Source: Mycobacterium sp. ACS1612
GTDB taxonomy: Bacteria; Actinomycetota; Actinomycetes; Mycobacteriales; Mycobacteriaceae
Length of the DNA stretch: 64,000 nt
Direction of reading: 5' to 3'
NCBI RefSeq assembly: GCF_001667505.1
Contig: NZ_LZHZ01000019.1
Coordinates: 1 to 64,000, forward strand
A model generated the notes under the pieces. It saw only the letters and a program-made list of their open reading frames with translations. It was not told the DNA's origin and made no database searches. Shown piece after piece: positions 15,570-25,820 of this stretch (within the stretch, counting starts at the first letter, position 1; each line of letters starts with the position of its first letter). A program made the translations under genes and the position numbers.

Positions 15570-18500
15570 TGCCGGCTGGCCTCCTGTGCCAGTTGCACAC
15601 GTGAGGTGACGCCCAGCTTCGAGTAGACGTGCGACAGATGCGCCTGCACAGTGCGGGGCGAGACGATCATCCGGGCCGCGATCTCCCTGTTGCCGAGGCC
15701 GTCACAGGCAAGCCGGACGACGTTGAGTTCGGTGGGGGTCAGCGATGCCCAACCCTTTGACGGCCGTTTGCGCTCGCCACGTCCACGGCCGACGTAGGCG
15801 ATCGCCTCCTCGATGGTCAGCGTCGCCCCTTCATCCCAGGTTGATTGGAAGTCGTTGTCGCCCAGAGCGTCTCGAACGACTGCGAATCGACGCTCGTGCT
15901 CGTCGTCGAATATCTTGAATCGGGCGATGCCCGTTTGGCGCCGAGCGGCGTCGGCCATACCGAACAGCCGAGCTGCTTCGGGGTGGTTGCCGGCATCGCT
16001 CGCGAGGTAGCCGAGGCAATCGAAGGTGTCCGGAATCATCACGTAGCCGTGGCATTCGGCACCGAGGGCCAGCGCTTCTCGGGCGTCGAGGTCGGCATGC
16101 TCCGGCTGGGCTTGGGCGAGCGCCACGCGAGCCCGGGACGCCAGCGCTGCGACCAACGAGATACCCGTCGACGCCGCTACCACTTCGTCAGCCAGGCGAC
16201 GGGCCGCCGGAAGATCTCCAAGCACCGCCAACGGCAGCGCTGCAACGACATAGGTGGACACGGTCTGCGGCGTCAGCGGCGTGCGCTGCAGCGCCACTGC
16301 ATAAGCGTCGCGCGCGGCGACGGCATCGCCGGCCGCCTGACACAACAGCCCGATCCCTGAGTGCACCACCCGGTCGACGAGGTCGCCGAGTGAAACCTGT
16401 TCGCTGAGAAGCACATCCAGCACCCTTTGAGCGCCATCCACGTCGCCCCGCCAAGCCAGCGCGAAGAGCCGATTCAGCTGGGCGGTCAACACGCAGAACG
16501 GATCGCGTGCAGTCATTGCTTCTGCCAGTGCGTCGGACAATTTTTCGACCGCCTGATTCACTTCCCCGCGATACGTATGCGCGTTGCACACACCCAGCCG
16601 GCATATCCGTGCGTTGTAACCGTCGCCTATCGCATCGGCCAGCGCACTGCCTTCGCGCGCCACCGCTTCGATCGCAGCGTGGTCGCCGACGGCCATAGCT
16701 GCCATCACTTGCCAGCCGAGCACCTGACTCAACCGCCACTGATCGCCGAGTTCGCGACCGAGAGTGGCGGCTTCCCCGAAATCAGCACTAGCTGTCCCAG
16801 CGTCTTGCGCATACCCGACACCGTGCGCGATGAGAGCGCTGATCAGAACGTGGGATTCCCCGATCTGCCGTGCCAGCGCAAGCGCCTCGTCAACGATCGG
16901 CATGCCTCCGGCGATGCCGGTGAAGCACATCAGCATGCCTTGATACGCCAGCGCTCGCACGCGCGCCGGATCGTCCTTTGAGGTTTTTGCGGCGAGGGCG
17001 GCGGCCAGCCAAGCCAGACCTTCACGGTGACGCCACCTGCAAAACCACAGCGGCAACAGCGACGTTGCGAGCCTGAGAGCGGGTTCGCTCGCCTCATTCT
17101 CCAGACTCCATGCGAAGGCGCCCCTGAGGTTGTCGAACTCGGTTTGCACATGTTCCAGCCGCCGTGCGTCTGCGACGTCACCCGGCGAGTCCAGACCGGC
17201 CGCCAACGCGGTGTAGTAATCGCGGTGCCTGTCACCCAGCGTTATGGCCTCCCCCGATTCGCCCAGCTTCTCCAGAGCGTATTGGCGCACGGTCTCCAGG
17301 AACCGGTATCGCGTTCTGCCGCTGGCGTTTTCGGTCGTCAGCAGAGACTTGTCGACGAGTAGGCTGAGTTGGTCGAGTATCTGATAGCGCTGCGCGCCGT
17401 CATCCCCGGCGACGGCGTGGGCGGCCTCCAGATCGAATCCGCCCAGGAAGACCGCCAGTCGACGGAACAGCGTCCGTTCAGTATCCGTCAGCAACGCGTG
17501 CGACCAGTCCACCGACGCGTGCAGCGTCTGCTGGCGCCGCACCGATCGACGGGCCCCGCCGGTCAACAAACGGAAGCGATCGTGCAATCCGTCGAGGATT
17601 TCGTCGAGCGTCAGCGCCCGCACCCGCGCGGCGGCGAGTTCGATGGCCAACGGCATGCCATCGAGGCGTCGGCAGATTTCCCCCAACGTCGCGGCATTGT
17701 GTTCGGCGACGGCGAATTCGGGCTGTGCTCGCCTGGCGCGGTCAGTGAACAATTCGATCGCCTCGTCGTCCAGCGACAGTGATGGCACCACGAATGTCAC
17801 TTCCCCTGGGATCCCCAACGGTTCCCGACTCGTGGTCAGCAGTTTCAGTTCAGGGCACGCGCCGAGGAGGGTGCCGATCATCGAGGCGCTGGCGTCCAGA
17901 AGGTGCTCACAGTTGTCGAGCACGATCGACAACTGCCGATCACCGATGAACCGGATCAGCGTGTCGTCGGTCGAGCGACCCGGTTGATCGGGTAGGCCCA
18001 ATGCACGCGCGACCGCGACGGGCACCACCTCGGGATGCGTGATCGGTGACAGGTCGACGTACCAGACACCGTCGGGCACATGAAGTTGACCCGCGACTTC
18101 GATCGCCAACCGGGTCTTACCCGCGCCGCCCGCACCGGTCAGCGTCACCAGTCGGTTTTCGTCGAGTAATCGACTCACGTCGGCGATCTGGGCGCCGCGC
18201 CCGACAAACCTGGTGAGATGCACCGGAAGATTCTGTGCTGCAGTGGGTTTCGCAGCTCGTAGCGGTGCGAACTCGTTGCACAGATCGGGATGGCACAACT
18301 GCACCACCCGTTCGGGACGGGGCAGGTCCCGCAGCGGATGAGAACCGAGTTCGCGCACCCACACCCCATCCGGAAGTCGATCCGCCACCATCTCGTAGGT
18401 CGCCCCGGAGAGCACCGTCTGACCGCCATGGGCCAGATCCCGCAGGCGCGCAGCGCGGTTGATCGTCGAGCCCATGTAGTTGCCCTCGTCGCGCAACTGC

Positions 18501-18826
18501 ACCTCACCGGTGTGCACCCCGACCCGCAGTCGCAGCGGCGCCAATGGCGCCAACTGCAGATCCAGGGCACATCCGACCGCATCGCTGGCGCGCGCGAAGG
18601 CCAGCACGAAGCTGTCACCCTCGCCTTGCTCGACGGGGCGGACGCCGTGATGGGAGGCGACCACCTCGGCCAGCACCGCGTCCAGTCGCGTGACCGCCGC
18701 CGTCATCTCCTCAGATCGGCTCTGCCACAGCCGGGTGGACCCCTCGACGTCGGCAAGAAGCAGCGTCACCATGCCTGTGGGCAGTAGCTCCGTCATGCCG
18801 AGGTCGCTCCAGTCGGTCTGGCTCAT
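15566..18826 (-). CDS. Cyclase-like / NB-ARC-type ATPase / LuxR regulator
   Basis: The 1086-residue protein has three parts. Residues 20-180 are a class III nucleotidyl-cyclase domain (VTLLLADVEGSTRLW with metal Asp26; GEGDSF with Asp71; STINRAARL with Asn123 and Arg127). Residues 200-500 are an ATPase with Walker A GAGGAGKT (231-238) and SIVLDNCEHLLDA. TPR-like helices follow, and the C-terminal 60 residues are a LuxR HTH (LTPTELNVVRLACDGLGNRE, PRTVQAHLSHVYSKLGV). The substrate-selecting Lys and Asp of cyclases are Gln67 and Ser120, so cyclase activity is doubtful. Start ATG 18826 is preferred over 18862 because the family begins there. It is like the Rv1358/Rv2488c group of large regulators, and is absent at this locus in M. 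tuberculosis as I remember it. Confidence 0.88.
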   Translation of the reverse strand: MSQTDWSDLGMTELLPTGMVTLLLADVEGSTRLWQSRSEEMTAAVTRLDAVLAEVVASHHGVRPVEQGEGDSFVLAFARASDAVGCALDLQLAPLAPLRLRVGVHTGEVQLRDEGNYMGSTINRAARLRDLAHGGQTVLSGATYEMVADRLPDGVWVRELGSHPLRDLPRPERVVQLCHPDLCNEFAPLRAAKPTAAQNLPVHLTRFVGRGAQIADVSRLLDENRLVTLTGAGGAGKTRLAIEVAGQLHVPDGVWYVDLSPITHPEVVPVAVARALGLPDQPGRSTDDTLIRFIGDRQLSIVLDNCEHLLDASASMIGTLLGACPELKLLTTSREPLGIPGEVTFVVPSLSLDDEAIELFTDRARRAQPEFAVAEHNAATLGEICRRLDGMPLAIELAAARVRALTLDEILDGLHDRFRLLTGGARRSVRRQQTLHASVDWSHALLTDTERTLFRRLAVFLGGFDLEAAHAVAGDDGAQRYQILDQLSLLVDKSLLTTENASGRTRYRFLETVRQYALEKLGESGEAITLGDRHRDYYTALAAGLDSPGDVADARRLEHVQTEFDNLRGAFAWSLENEASEPALRLATSLLPLWFCRWRHREGLAWLAAALAAKTSKDDPARVRALAYQGMLMCFTGIAGGMPIVDEALALARQIGESHVLISALIAHGVGYAQDAGTASADFGEAATLGRELGDQWRLSQVLGWQVMAAMAVGDHAAIEAVAREGSALADAIGDGYNARICRLGVCNAHTYRGEVNQAVEKLSDALAEAMTARDPFCVLTAQLNRLFALAWRGDVDGAQRVLDVLLSEQVSLGDLVDRVVHSGIGLLCQAAGDAVAARDAYAVALQRTPLTPQTVSTYVVAALPLAVLGDLPAARRLADEVVAASTGISLVAALASRARVALAQAQPEHADLDAREALALGAECHGYVMIPDTFDCLGYLASDAGNHPEAARLFGMADAARRQTGIARFKIFDDEHERRFAVVRDALGDNDFQSTWDEGATLTIEEAIAYVGRGRGERKRPSKGWASLTPTELNVVRLACDGLGNREIAARMIVSPRTVQAHLSHVYSKLGVTSRVQLAQEASRH

Positions 18827-19008
18827 GTTAGCCAGCGTGAGGCCCCAGCGACGGCGAAACATCGGCCAAATGGCCTACTCGAGTGGCACGAGTCGCGAAA
18901 TCGATTGCGTGAGTGATTGCTGATGCAATAACCAGCTGCCTGTTCTCCGCCCTGACAGCGAGCCCATCTCGTACGATTGATTCGTTTGGTGGCGCCGCAA
19001 GGGGGGCG

Positions 19009-20082
19009 ATGCGTATGCCGACTATTCCGGTCGATTCCGCTTGCGTGACCCCTGCGTGGCTCAGTGACGCGTTGCACGCCGACGTGCACGCGTGCGAGGT
19101 CGAACAGATCGCGATCGGCGTCGGACTGCTCGGCCGGTTGTTCCGCGCGCACCTGGACGGCGGCCAGGATGTGCCGGCTTCGGTTGTGGTGAAACTGCCG
19201 ACGCTGGACACCAGAGCGCGGAGAAACATCTGCGAAGCCGGCGATTTCTACCTACGCGAAGTCCGGTTCTACGAACAGATCGGAGTTGCGAACCCGCTGC
19301 CGCCCGCAAGACCGTATTTCGCAGCCTTCGACGAAGCCACCCACGACTTCGTCCTGGTGCTCGAAGACCTGCAGCGGCTTCGGACCGCCGACCAGACCGT
19401 CGGATGCACTGCGGCGGACGCCGAGATCGTGATCGACGCGATCGCCCGACACCACGCGCACTGGTGGCACAACGATCGCCTGGAGTCGCTGTCCTGGTTG
19501 ACGCCGTACGACACCGGACCGTTCCCAGCAGTGGCGGTCAGCAACTTCACGGCGGGATGGCCCGTTTTCCTCGACCGCGTGGGATTTGAACTATCCTCTG
19601 CGGCACGGGATTTCGGTGAGCGGATGCCGTCGCTGATACCGTGGTTGCTGACCGAGCTGACACGTCCGCCGCGCACCTTCCTGCACGGCGATCTGCGGCT
19701 GGACCAACTGTTCTTCGCCGTCGAAGCCGACGACCCACCGCTGACGGCGTTGGACTGGCAGGTCACCGCGAAAGGTCGCGGCGCCTACGACGTCGGCTAC
19801 TTCCTCAGCCAGAGCCTCACCGCCGACACCAGGCGCAGCTGCGAGGACCAGCTGCTGCAGCGCTACACCGAGCGCCTCGCTGAGCAGGGAATCGATTACT
19901 CTGCAGAACAATTGCGTCGTGATTACCGGCTGACCACCGCGTGGTGCTTCAGCTATCCGGTGATCGGCGCGGGCCGAATCGACATCGCCAACGACCGCCA
20001 ATTGATTCTGCTCCGCTCGATGCTCGACCGCGCCGTCACCGCGATCGAGGACCACGACTGCTTCTCGTTGAGGCCGGACTGA
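19009..20082 (+). CDS. Phosphotransferase-fold kinase (APH/EcKinase-like)
   Basis: The 357-residue protein has the APH-type kinase motifs: lysine strand SVVVKLPTLDTRARRN, glutamate region FYLREVRFYEQIG, hinge DFVLVLEDLQRLR, catalytic loop TFLHGDLRLDQLFF and metal-binding TALDWQVTAKGRGAYDVGYF. Proteins of this type phosphorylate small molecules (sugars, macrolides, acyl or steroid-type alcohols); the substrate is unknown. The ATG at 19009 is chosen because an AAGGGGGG ribosome-binding site ends just before it, rather than the frame start at 18913. Its stop lies two bases before the start of the giant cyclase gene, so the two form an operon divergent from the LuxR regulator. Confidence 0.85.
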   Translation: MRMPTIPVDSACVTPAWLSDALHADVHACEVEQIAIGVGLLGRLFRAHLDGGQDVPASVVVKLPTLDTRARRNICEAGDFYLREVRFYEQIGVANPLPPARPYFAAFDEATHDFVLVLEDLQRLRTADQTVGCTAADAEIVIDAIARHHAHWWHNDRLESLSWLTPYDTGPFPAVAVSNFTAGWPVFLDRVGFELSSAARDFGERMPSLIPWLLTELTRPPRTFLHGDLRLDQLFFAVEADDPPLTALDWQVTAKGRGAYDVGYFLSQSLTADTRRSCEDQLLQRYTERLAEQGIDYSAEQLRRDYRLTTAWCFSYPVIGAGRIDIANDRQLILLRSMLDRAVTAIEDHDCFSLRPD

Positions 20083-20084
20083 TC

Positions 20085-23000
20085 ATGGTCGAGCAGCGCC
20101 GCCGGTGCGTGGCATGCGGTACGGCCAATGAGGAGGACGCCCGGTTCTGCGAGGAGTGCGGCGCATCAATGGCCCGCGTGTGCGAGACATGTGGCGTGGA
20201 GGCCAGCGCGACCGCCCGGTTCTGCCGCGGCTGCGGAGCGCCCCTGGAAAGCGCGGTGACACAGGATGTTCCGGATGCGGGTCCGGTGCGTAAGACCGTG
20301 ACCGTGATGTTCGCCGATCTCGCCGGGTCGACCAGTTTCGAGGAGCAAGTGGACGCCGAAACTGCCCGCGAAGTCATCGGTCGCTACCACGACCTGCTGC
20401 GGTCGACCGCGCGGCGGCACCGCGCCGGTGTCACCAAGTACATCGGCGACGGGTTCATGGCGGTCTGGGGTGTCCCCGAGATCGGACCCGACGACGCCGC
20501 CCACGCCGTCGATGCCGCGGTCGCCCTGCAGGAGCGTTTCGTCGACCTTGCCGAGCGGGTAGCCGCCACCCACGGTGTCGACCTGGCGCTGCGCGTCGCG
20601 GTGAACACCGGTGAGGTCGTCGTCGGGGCCGGCGACGCCGATCTGGTCGGCGACGCGCTGAACGTTGGCGCCCGACTGGAGGCCGGATGTCCGCGCGGCC
20701 ACGTCGTGGTGGGTGAGGAGACATGGCGGGCGACCCGCGGCCGGCACGGCTACGAAGCGCTCGGCGAGGTACCGGTGAAGGGCCGCACCGCGCCGGTGGC
20801 GGTGTACCGATGGCTCGGCCGCCGCTCGGAGTCCGACACCGTGCCGTTCGTCGGACGGTCAGACGAGATGCGGCGCCTGGTGCCCGTTCTCGACGACACC
20901 ATCACCTCACGCGCGGCGCAAATGGTCACCGTTGTCGGCGATCCCGGCGTCGGCAAAAGCCGATTGGCCGCTGAATTCATTGCGGCTCGAAGCGACGCCC
21001 GTGTCGTCGAGGCGCGCTGTGACGTCGAAGGAACGGTCGCGCTCGCCCCGATGATCGAGATGCTGCGCGGCCGTGATCTCGAAAGCGACGTTCCCGCAGA
21101 CACTCCCGAGCGTGACCGGCTGCTGCACGACCTCAACGGTCTGGCCACCGGTGTGGCGGGCTCGGTCGAAGAGAATTTCTGGGCGCTGCGCCGGCTCATC
21201 GAGGTGTTGGCAGCTGACGCGCCGGTGTTGGTGGTCTTCGACGACATCCAATGGGCCGATGCGCTACTGCTGGACTTCATCGAGCATCTCGTCGAGTGGG
21301 TGCAGGAGGCGCCCGTGCTGGTGCTGGCCCTGGCCAGACCCGAGCTTCGCGAGATGCGACCCGATCTCGTGACCGCGAGTCGGTGGGTGGCAGAAGCGGT
21401 GCATCTCGACGGCCTCGACGCGGCGGATACCGCGGAACTGGCGGTCAAGGTGCTGGGAACGACCGCCCTACCGAGCGACCTGCTGGGCCGGCTGCCGTCG
21501 TCGACCGGTGGGAATCCGCTGTTTGTCCGCGAGCTGATCGGCATGCTCGTCCACGACGGAGTGCTCGTCGAACAGCCCCGCGGGTGGCGGCTCACCATCG
21601 ATGTCGACGCCATCTCCATTCCGCCGACGATCCAGGCGCTGCTCGCGTCACGGCTGGAACGCCTCGACGCCATCGATCGGCGCATCCTCGAAGTCGCGTC
21701 AGTGGTCGGCAGCGACTTCTCCCCCGCCGCTGTCGGTGCGCTTGCCGGCGGATTGCGTGCAGTCATGTTGTCGCTCAACCGGCTTCGCCTACTCGAGCTG
21801 ATGCAGCCGAGCGGGTCGTACATCGGTGACGAGCCGGTGTGGCGCTTCCACCACGTGTTGATCCGGGACGTCGCCTACCGTCGCCTCCTGAAGTCGGACC
21901 GCGCGGATCTGCATGAGCGACTTGCCGACTGGGTGGATGCGGGCGGGCCAAGCGCGGCGTTCGACGCCGACGAGATGATCGCTCGGCATCTGGAGGCCGC
22001 ACAGTCGTATCGAGTCGAACTCGGATCGCCGCAGGCACATTGCCGCGAGCTCGCGTTGCGCGCCGCCCGTCGGTACGCGATTTCGTCCAGACGTGCCCTC
22101 GACCGTGACGAACTGGTGTCGGCCGGAACCCAGGCCGCCAAGGGTGCAGCACTGGCGGCCGCCGACGAGGTGGTACACGCCGAGTTGCTACTCATCGGCT
22201 GCGAGGCTTTCCTGTCCGCCGGTGACGTGGCGGCAGGAGCGCCGCTCGTCGACGAACTCGACCAGATTGCCGGAGATGCGTTGGCGCCGTGGGCAATCTG
22301 CTACCGGTGCCAGTTTCTCGTGTACACCGAGCCCGAGCGGTTGCTGGAGGTGGACGAACGACTGCAGAGCGCGATCGACGAGTTCGGTCGCCGCAACGAT
22401 GCAGCGGGGCTGGCCAAGGCGCATCGCGTCCGGGCCGGCGCACGGGCACGTCTCGGCCGGATCGGCGATTGCGAGGTCGACCTCTTCGAAGCGCTTATCG
22501 CGGCGCGGCGAAGTGCGGATCATCGACAGATCACAGCCGCGTTGGGTGCCGCGCCAAGCGCGGCACTGTGGGGGCCGAGCCCGGTGCCGAAGGCGGGCGG
22601 TCGGTGCCTGGACGTGGTCCGGATGCAACGAATGACGACGGCCGCGCCCTCGCTGGAAGCGACGTCGTTGCGGTGCCTTGCGGTGCTGGAGATGTTGCGC
22701 GGTCGGCCGGACAAAGCGCGCACGATGCTCGCCGACGCCCGCCAGGTGGTCGCGGACCTCGGCCTGCGGCACGGGTTGATGGAAACGGAACTGTTCGCCG
22801 GCATCATCGAGTCGATGCAGGGCGACTTCGTCGCCGCCGAGCCCCACTTCCGGACCGCCCTGGAAGGTCTGGACGCGCTCGGCGTCGGCGCTGACGCCGG
22901 CCAGGCCGCCGCGTTGCTCGCTCGATCGGTGCTGGCGCAGGGCCGGGTCGACGAAGCCGACCGGTACGCCACGGAAAGCGAGCACCTCGCGGGCCGCAAC

Positions 23001-25820
23001 CTGAAGACCGCGATCGCCTGGCGTGCGGCGCGCGCCGAGATCCTCGCCGCCCAGCGCAGATACGACGAAGCCGCCGTGATGGCGCGTGATGCGGTGGCCG
23101 TCGCCGCGGGAACTGACCTGGTGCTCGACCACGCCGAGGCCTGCCTTGCGTTGGGTCGCGTGCTCGAGGCCGCCGGAGATGGCAAGGGCAGCCGCGTTGC
23201 CCGCGCGGAAGCTGACCGGCTGTACACAGCCAAGGAAGTCGCCACGGGGGTAAGCCGACCCGTCGACCCGGCCGCGCCGGCGAGCGTCGAACCGGTGGCC
23301 GCGTCGCGGCTGGCGGTGCGGAATCGGGCAAGCGAGAGAATCGATGCGGTGTGGCAGGCGTATCGCACCGGTGACATCGACCGCGCCGTCGCCGATTTCC
23401 CGGACCAATTCGCCTATGAGGACCGGGGGCGATTCGGCGGTTATCCAATCGAGGGAATAGCAGGGTTACGCGCGGCTGCCGAGCGCGCTCGCGACCACTA
23501 CCCATACATCAAGTGGCGCACGTTGGCAGTCCGTGGCGAGCGTCTCGAGTTGCGCTGGATCCGCATGTCCGATGACGCCGGTAACGAATCGACGACATTG
23601 AACGTGTTCGAGGTCGACAACCCCGAGCAAGTCGACTTTTGGGGGCGCTTCGACGAGGACGACTTCGAAGGCGCCTACCGTGAACTCGAAAGTCGCTATG
23701 CCGCAGGCGAAGGCGCAGAATTCGCGGCAGGAACGGCCGCCTCAACCGAAGTCATGATGAACATCAACGCCGGCGACTACGACCGAGTGTTCGGTGAGCT
23801 GCTGACACCTGACATGCGCGTGGAAAACCGTACTATGTCCGGCTTTCCGGACCGGTCGCTGACCGACCTGCGGGCGGCCTTCGGACAACTCGATGAGATG
23901 GTCACCTCCGCCCGAATGTGGGCGTCGGCAATCTGCTGGCTGTCGCCTGCCTGCGCCGTCACCCGGGTCGACCGGGAGGCCGTCGGGCCAAACGCTGAGA
24001 AATTCGCGTGGACGCGGCTGATAGTGATCGAGGTCAGCCAGGGCCGCATGGGATCGATGTGCGAGTTCGAGGTCACCGACGAGTCGTCGGCGTTCGCCTA
24101 TGCCGAGGCGCGTGTCCGAGCGTCGAGGTCGCGGGTGTCGGTGACCAATCGAGCCAGCAGAACCAACGACCTTGCCTGGCAGGCGATGCGGGACCGCGAC
24201 ATCGATGCGCTGATGGCCATCTACGCCGATCAGTTCGTTTACGACGATCGGCGTCGCATCGCCGGCGACCCGGTGGAAGACCACGCCGGTATGCGCGTGG
24301 CCGTCTCGCGCGTCCTGAACCAATACAGCGACTTCGAGTTTCGGGTGCTGGCTGTGCGCGGCGAATGTCTCGAATTGAGTTGGAGCCGTTGGTCCGACGA
24401 CACGGGCAACCAGACGTCGTATCTGCATGTCCGCGAAGTCGACTCCGACGGCCACGTCAGCTATGACGGCCGCTTCGACGAGGACGACTTCGAAAGCGCC
24501 TACCGCGAACTCGAACGCCGCTACTACGCCGGCGAAGGCGCGGCATTCGCCGAGGCCGGCGCGACATCTGCCGAATACGTGATAGCGCTGAACCAACGTG
24601 ATTTCGACCGAGCGTTCGGCGACCTCACCGCGGCCGACTTCCACGTCGAGAACCGGTCAAGCTCGGCCTTTCCCGACCGCTCGGTGACCGAACTCCGCGC
24701 GAGCGCCGACGAGCTTTTCACAATGGTGGCATGGACACGATCGTGGCACTCGGCTGTCCATTGGGTGTCAACGACCATCGGCGTCGCCCGTGACGAGCGT
24801 GAAGCCGTCGGGCACGACGGCGAGCGATTCGCATGGACGCGGCTGCAAGTCGGTGAGCTACGGGACGGACAGATCGCGGCAGCCTGCGCATTCGACATCG
24901 ACGACGAAGAGGCGGCATTCGCCTACGCCGAGGAAAGAGTGCGCGCGACCTCGAGTCGACTTGCGGTAGTCAACCGGGCCAGTCGGGCGTCGGATGCTCT
25001 CGGCGAGGCGACCGCTCGCGCTGACGTCGACGGCATCGTCGCGTGCTACGCCGACGATTTCGTCTTCGACGATCGACGACGACTCACCGGCGATCCTGTC
25101 GCCGGCCTGACCGCGTTACGCACTGCCGCCGAACACCTTGTGGCGCAGTACAACCGGTTCGAGCGCAAAACACTGGCGGTGCGGGGCGACCGCCTGACCC
25201 TGCTGTGGAGCCGGTGGGCTGATGACGCGGGAAACGAGACGGCGTATCTGCACGTGCGCGAGGTCGGGGATGACGGGCGGTTCGTCTATGACGGCCGCTT
25301 CGACGAGGACGACTTCGAAGGCGCCTACCGCGAACTCGACCGCCGCTACTACGTCGGCGAAGGCGCGGCGTTCGCCGACGAGAGTGCCTTCAGAACCGAG
25401 TGGATGGTGGCCTTGAATCGAGGCGAGTTCGACCGGCTGACCGGGGAACTCGCAACCCCGGACGCGTGGCTGGAGAATCGGTCTGGTTCGGCGTTTACAG
25501 ATGGTTCGGTGGCCGAAGTGTGCGCCAGTCTGGCTCAGCTGAACGAGATGATGGCGTCGGTTCGGACGTGGAACTCAGCCGTATGCGCGCTATCGCCGAC
25601 GTGCTTTGTGTCCAGACAGGAACGCGAGGCCGTCGGCGAAGACGGTGAAGAGTACAGCTGGACGCGGATCTTCGTGACCGAGGCCCACAACGGCCGATTG
25701 GCGTTCTCCTGCCAATTCGACATCGACGACGAAGACGCGGCATTCGCCTACGCCGAGGAAAGAGCGCATCTTGGAGCAGTACGACCGGTTCGAGGGCCGA
25801 AGCCTCGCGGTCCGGGGTAA
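20085..25820 (+). CDS. Zinc-ribbon / adenylate cyclase / ATPase / TPR / repeated NTF2-like protein
   Basis: The 1911-residue protein starts with two zinc ribbons (CVACG...CEECG, CETCG...CRGCG). A class III cyclase follows with all key residues: Asp78 and Asp122 (metal), Lys118 (TKYIGDGF) and Asp190 (substrate), Asn193 and Arg197. It should make cAMP. The ATPase has Walker A GDPGVGKS (285-292) and Walker B VLVVFDDIQWAD (Asp386/387), then TPR-like helices to about residue 1060. Residues 1074-1894 are three tandem 275-residue units, each with two NTF2/SnoaL-like halves (QYxxFExRxLAVRG...GRFDEDDFEGAYREL; then FPDRS...EREAVG...FAWTRL). A frameshift adds 17 foreign residues and ends the protein at 25820. 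Coupled to the upstream kinase. It is much longer than usual cyclase-ATPase proteins of about 1000-1100 residues. Confidence 0.88.
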   Translation: MVEQRRRCVACGTANEEDARFCEECGASMARVCETCGVEASATARFCRGCGAPLESAVTQDVPDAGPVRKTVTVMFADLAGSTSFEEQVDAETAREVIGRYHDLLRSTARRHRAGVTKYIGDGFMAVWGVPEIGPDDAAHAVDAAVALQERFVDLAERVAATHGVDLALRVAVNTGEVVVGAGDADLVGDALNVGARLEAGCPRGHVVVGEETWRATRGRHGYEALGEVPVKGRTAPVAVYRWLGRRSESDTVPFVGRSDEMRRLVPVLDDTITSRAAQMVTVVGDPGVGKSRLAAEFIAARSDARVVEARCDVEGTVALAPMIEMLRGRDLESDVPADTPERDRLLHDLNGLATGVAGSVEENFWALRRLIEVLAADAPVLVVFDDIQWADALLLDFIEHLVEWVQEAPVLVLALARPELREMRPDLVTASRWVAEAVHLDGLDAADTAELAVKVLGTTALPSDLLGRLPSSTGGNPLFVRELIGMLVHDGVLVEQPRGWRLTIDVDAISIPPTIQALLASRLERLDAIDRRILEVASVVGSDFSPAAVGALAGGLRAVMLSLNRLRLLELMQPSGSYIGDEPVWRFHHVLIRDVAYRRLLKSDRADLHERLADWVDAGGPSAAFDADEMIARHLEAAQSYRVELGSPQAHCRELALRAARRYAISSRRALDRDELVSAGTQAAKGAALAAADEVVHAELLLIGCEAFLSAGDVAAGAPLVDELDQIAGDALAPWAICYRCQFLVYTEPERLLEVDERLQSAIDEFGRRNDAAGLAKAHRVRAGARARLGRIGDCEVDLFEALIAARRSADHRQITAALGAAPSAALWGPSPVPKAGGRCLDVVRMQRMTTAAPSLEATSLRCLAVLEMLRGRPDKARTMLADARQVVADLGLRHGLMETELFAGIIESMQGDFVAAEPHFRTALEGLDALGVGADAGQAAALLARSVLAQGRVDEADRYATESEHLAGRNLKTAIAWRAARAEILAAQRRYDEAAVMARDAVAVAAGTDLVLDHAEACLALGRVLEAAGDGKGSRVARAEADRLYTAKEVATGVSRPVDPAAPASVEPVAASRLAVRNRASERIDAVWQAYRTGDIDRAVADFPDQFAYEDRGRFGGYPIEGIAGLRAAAERARDHYPYIKWRTLAVRGERLELRWIRMSDDAGNESTTLNVFEVDNPEQVDFWGRFDEDDFEGAYRELESRYAAGEGAEFAAGTAASTEVMMNINAGDYDRVFGELLTPDMRVENRTMSGFPDRSLTDLRAAFGQLDEMVTSARMWASAICWLSPACAVTRVDREAVGPNAEKFAWTRLIVIEVSQGRMGSMCEFEVTDESSAFAYAEARVRASRSRVSVTNRASRTNDLAWQAMRDRDIDALMAIYADQFVYDDRRRIAGDPVEDHAGMRVAVSRVLNQYSDFEFRVLAVRGECLELSWSRWSDDTGNQTSYLHVREVDSDGHVSYDGRFDEDDFESAYRELERRYYAGEGAAFAEAGATSAEYVIALNQRDFDRAFGDLTAADFHVENRSSSAFPDRSVTELRASADELFTMVAWTRSWHSAVHWVSTTIGVARDEREAVGHDGERFAWTRLQVGELRDGQIAAACAFDIDDEEAAFAYAEERVRATSSRLAVVNRASRASDALGEATARADVDGIVACYADDFVFDDRRRLTGDPVAGLTALRTAAEHLVAQYNRFERKTLAVRGDRLTLLWSRWADDAGNETAYLHVREVGDDGRFVYDGRFDEDDFEGAYRELDRRYYVGEGAAFADESAFRTEWMVALNRGEFDRLTGELATPDAWLENRSGSAFTDGSVAEVCASLAQLNEMMASVRTWNSAVCALSPTCFVSRQEREAVGEDGEEYSWTRIFVTEAHNGRLAFSCQFDIDDEDAAFAYAEERAHLGAVRPVRGPKPRGPG

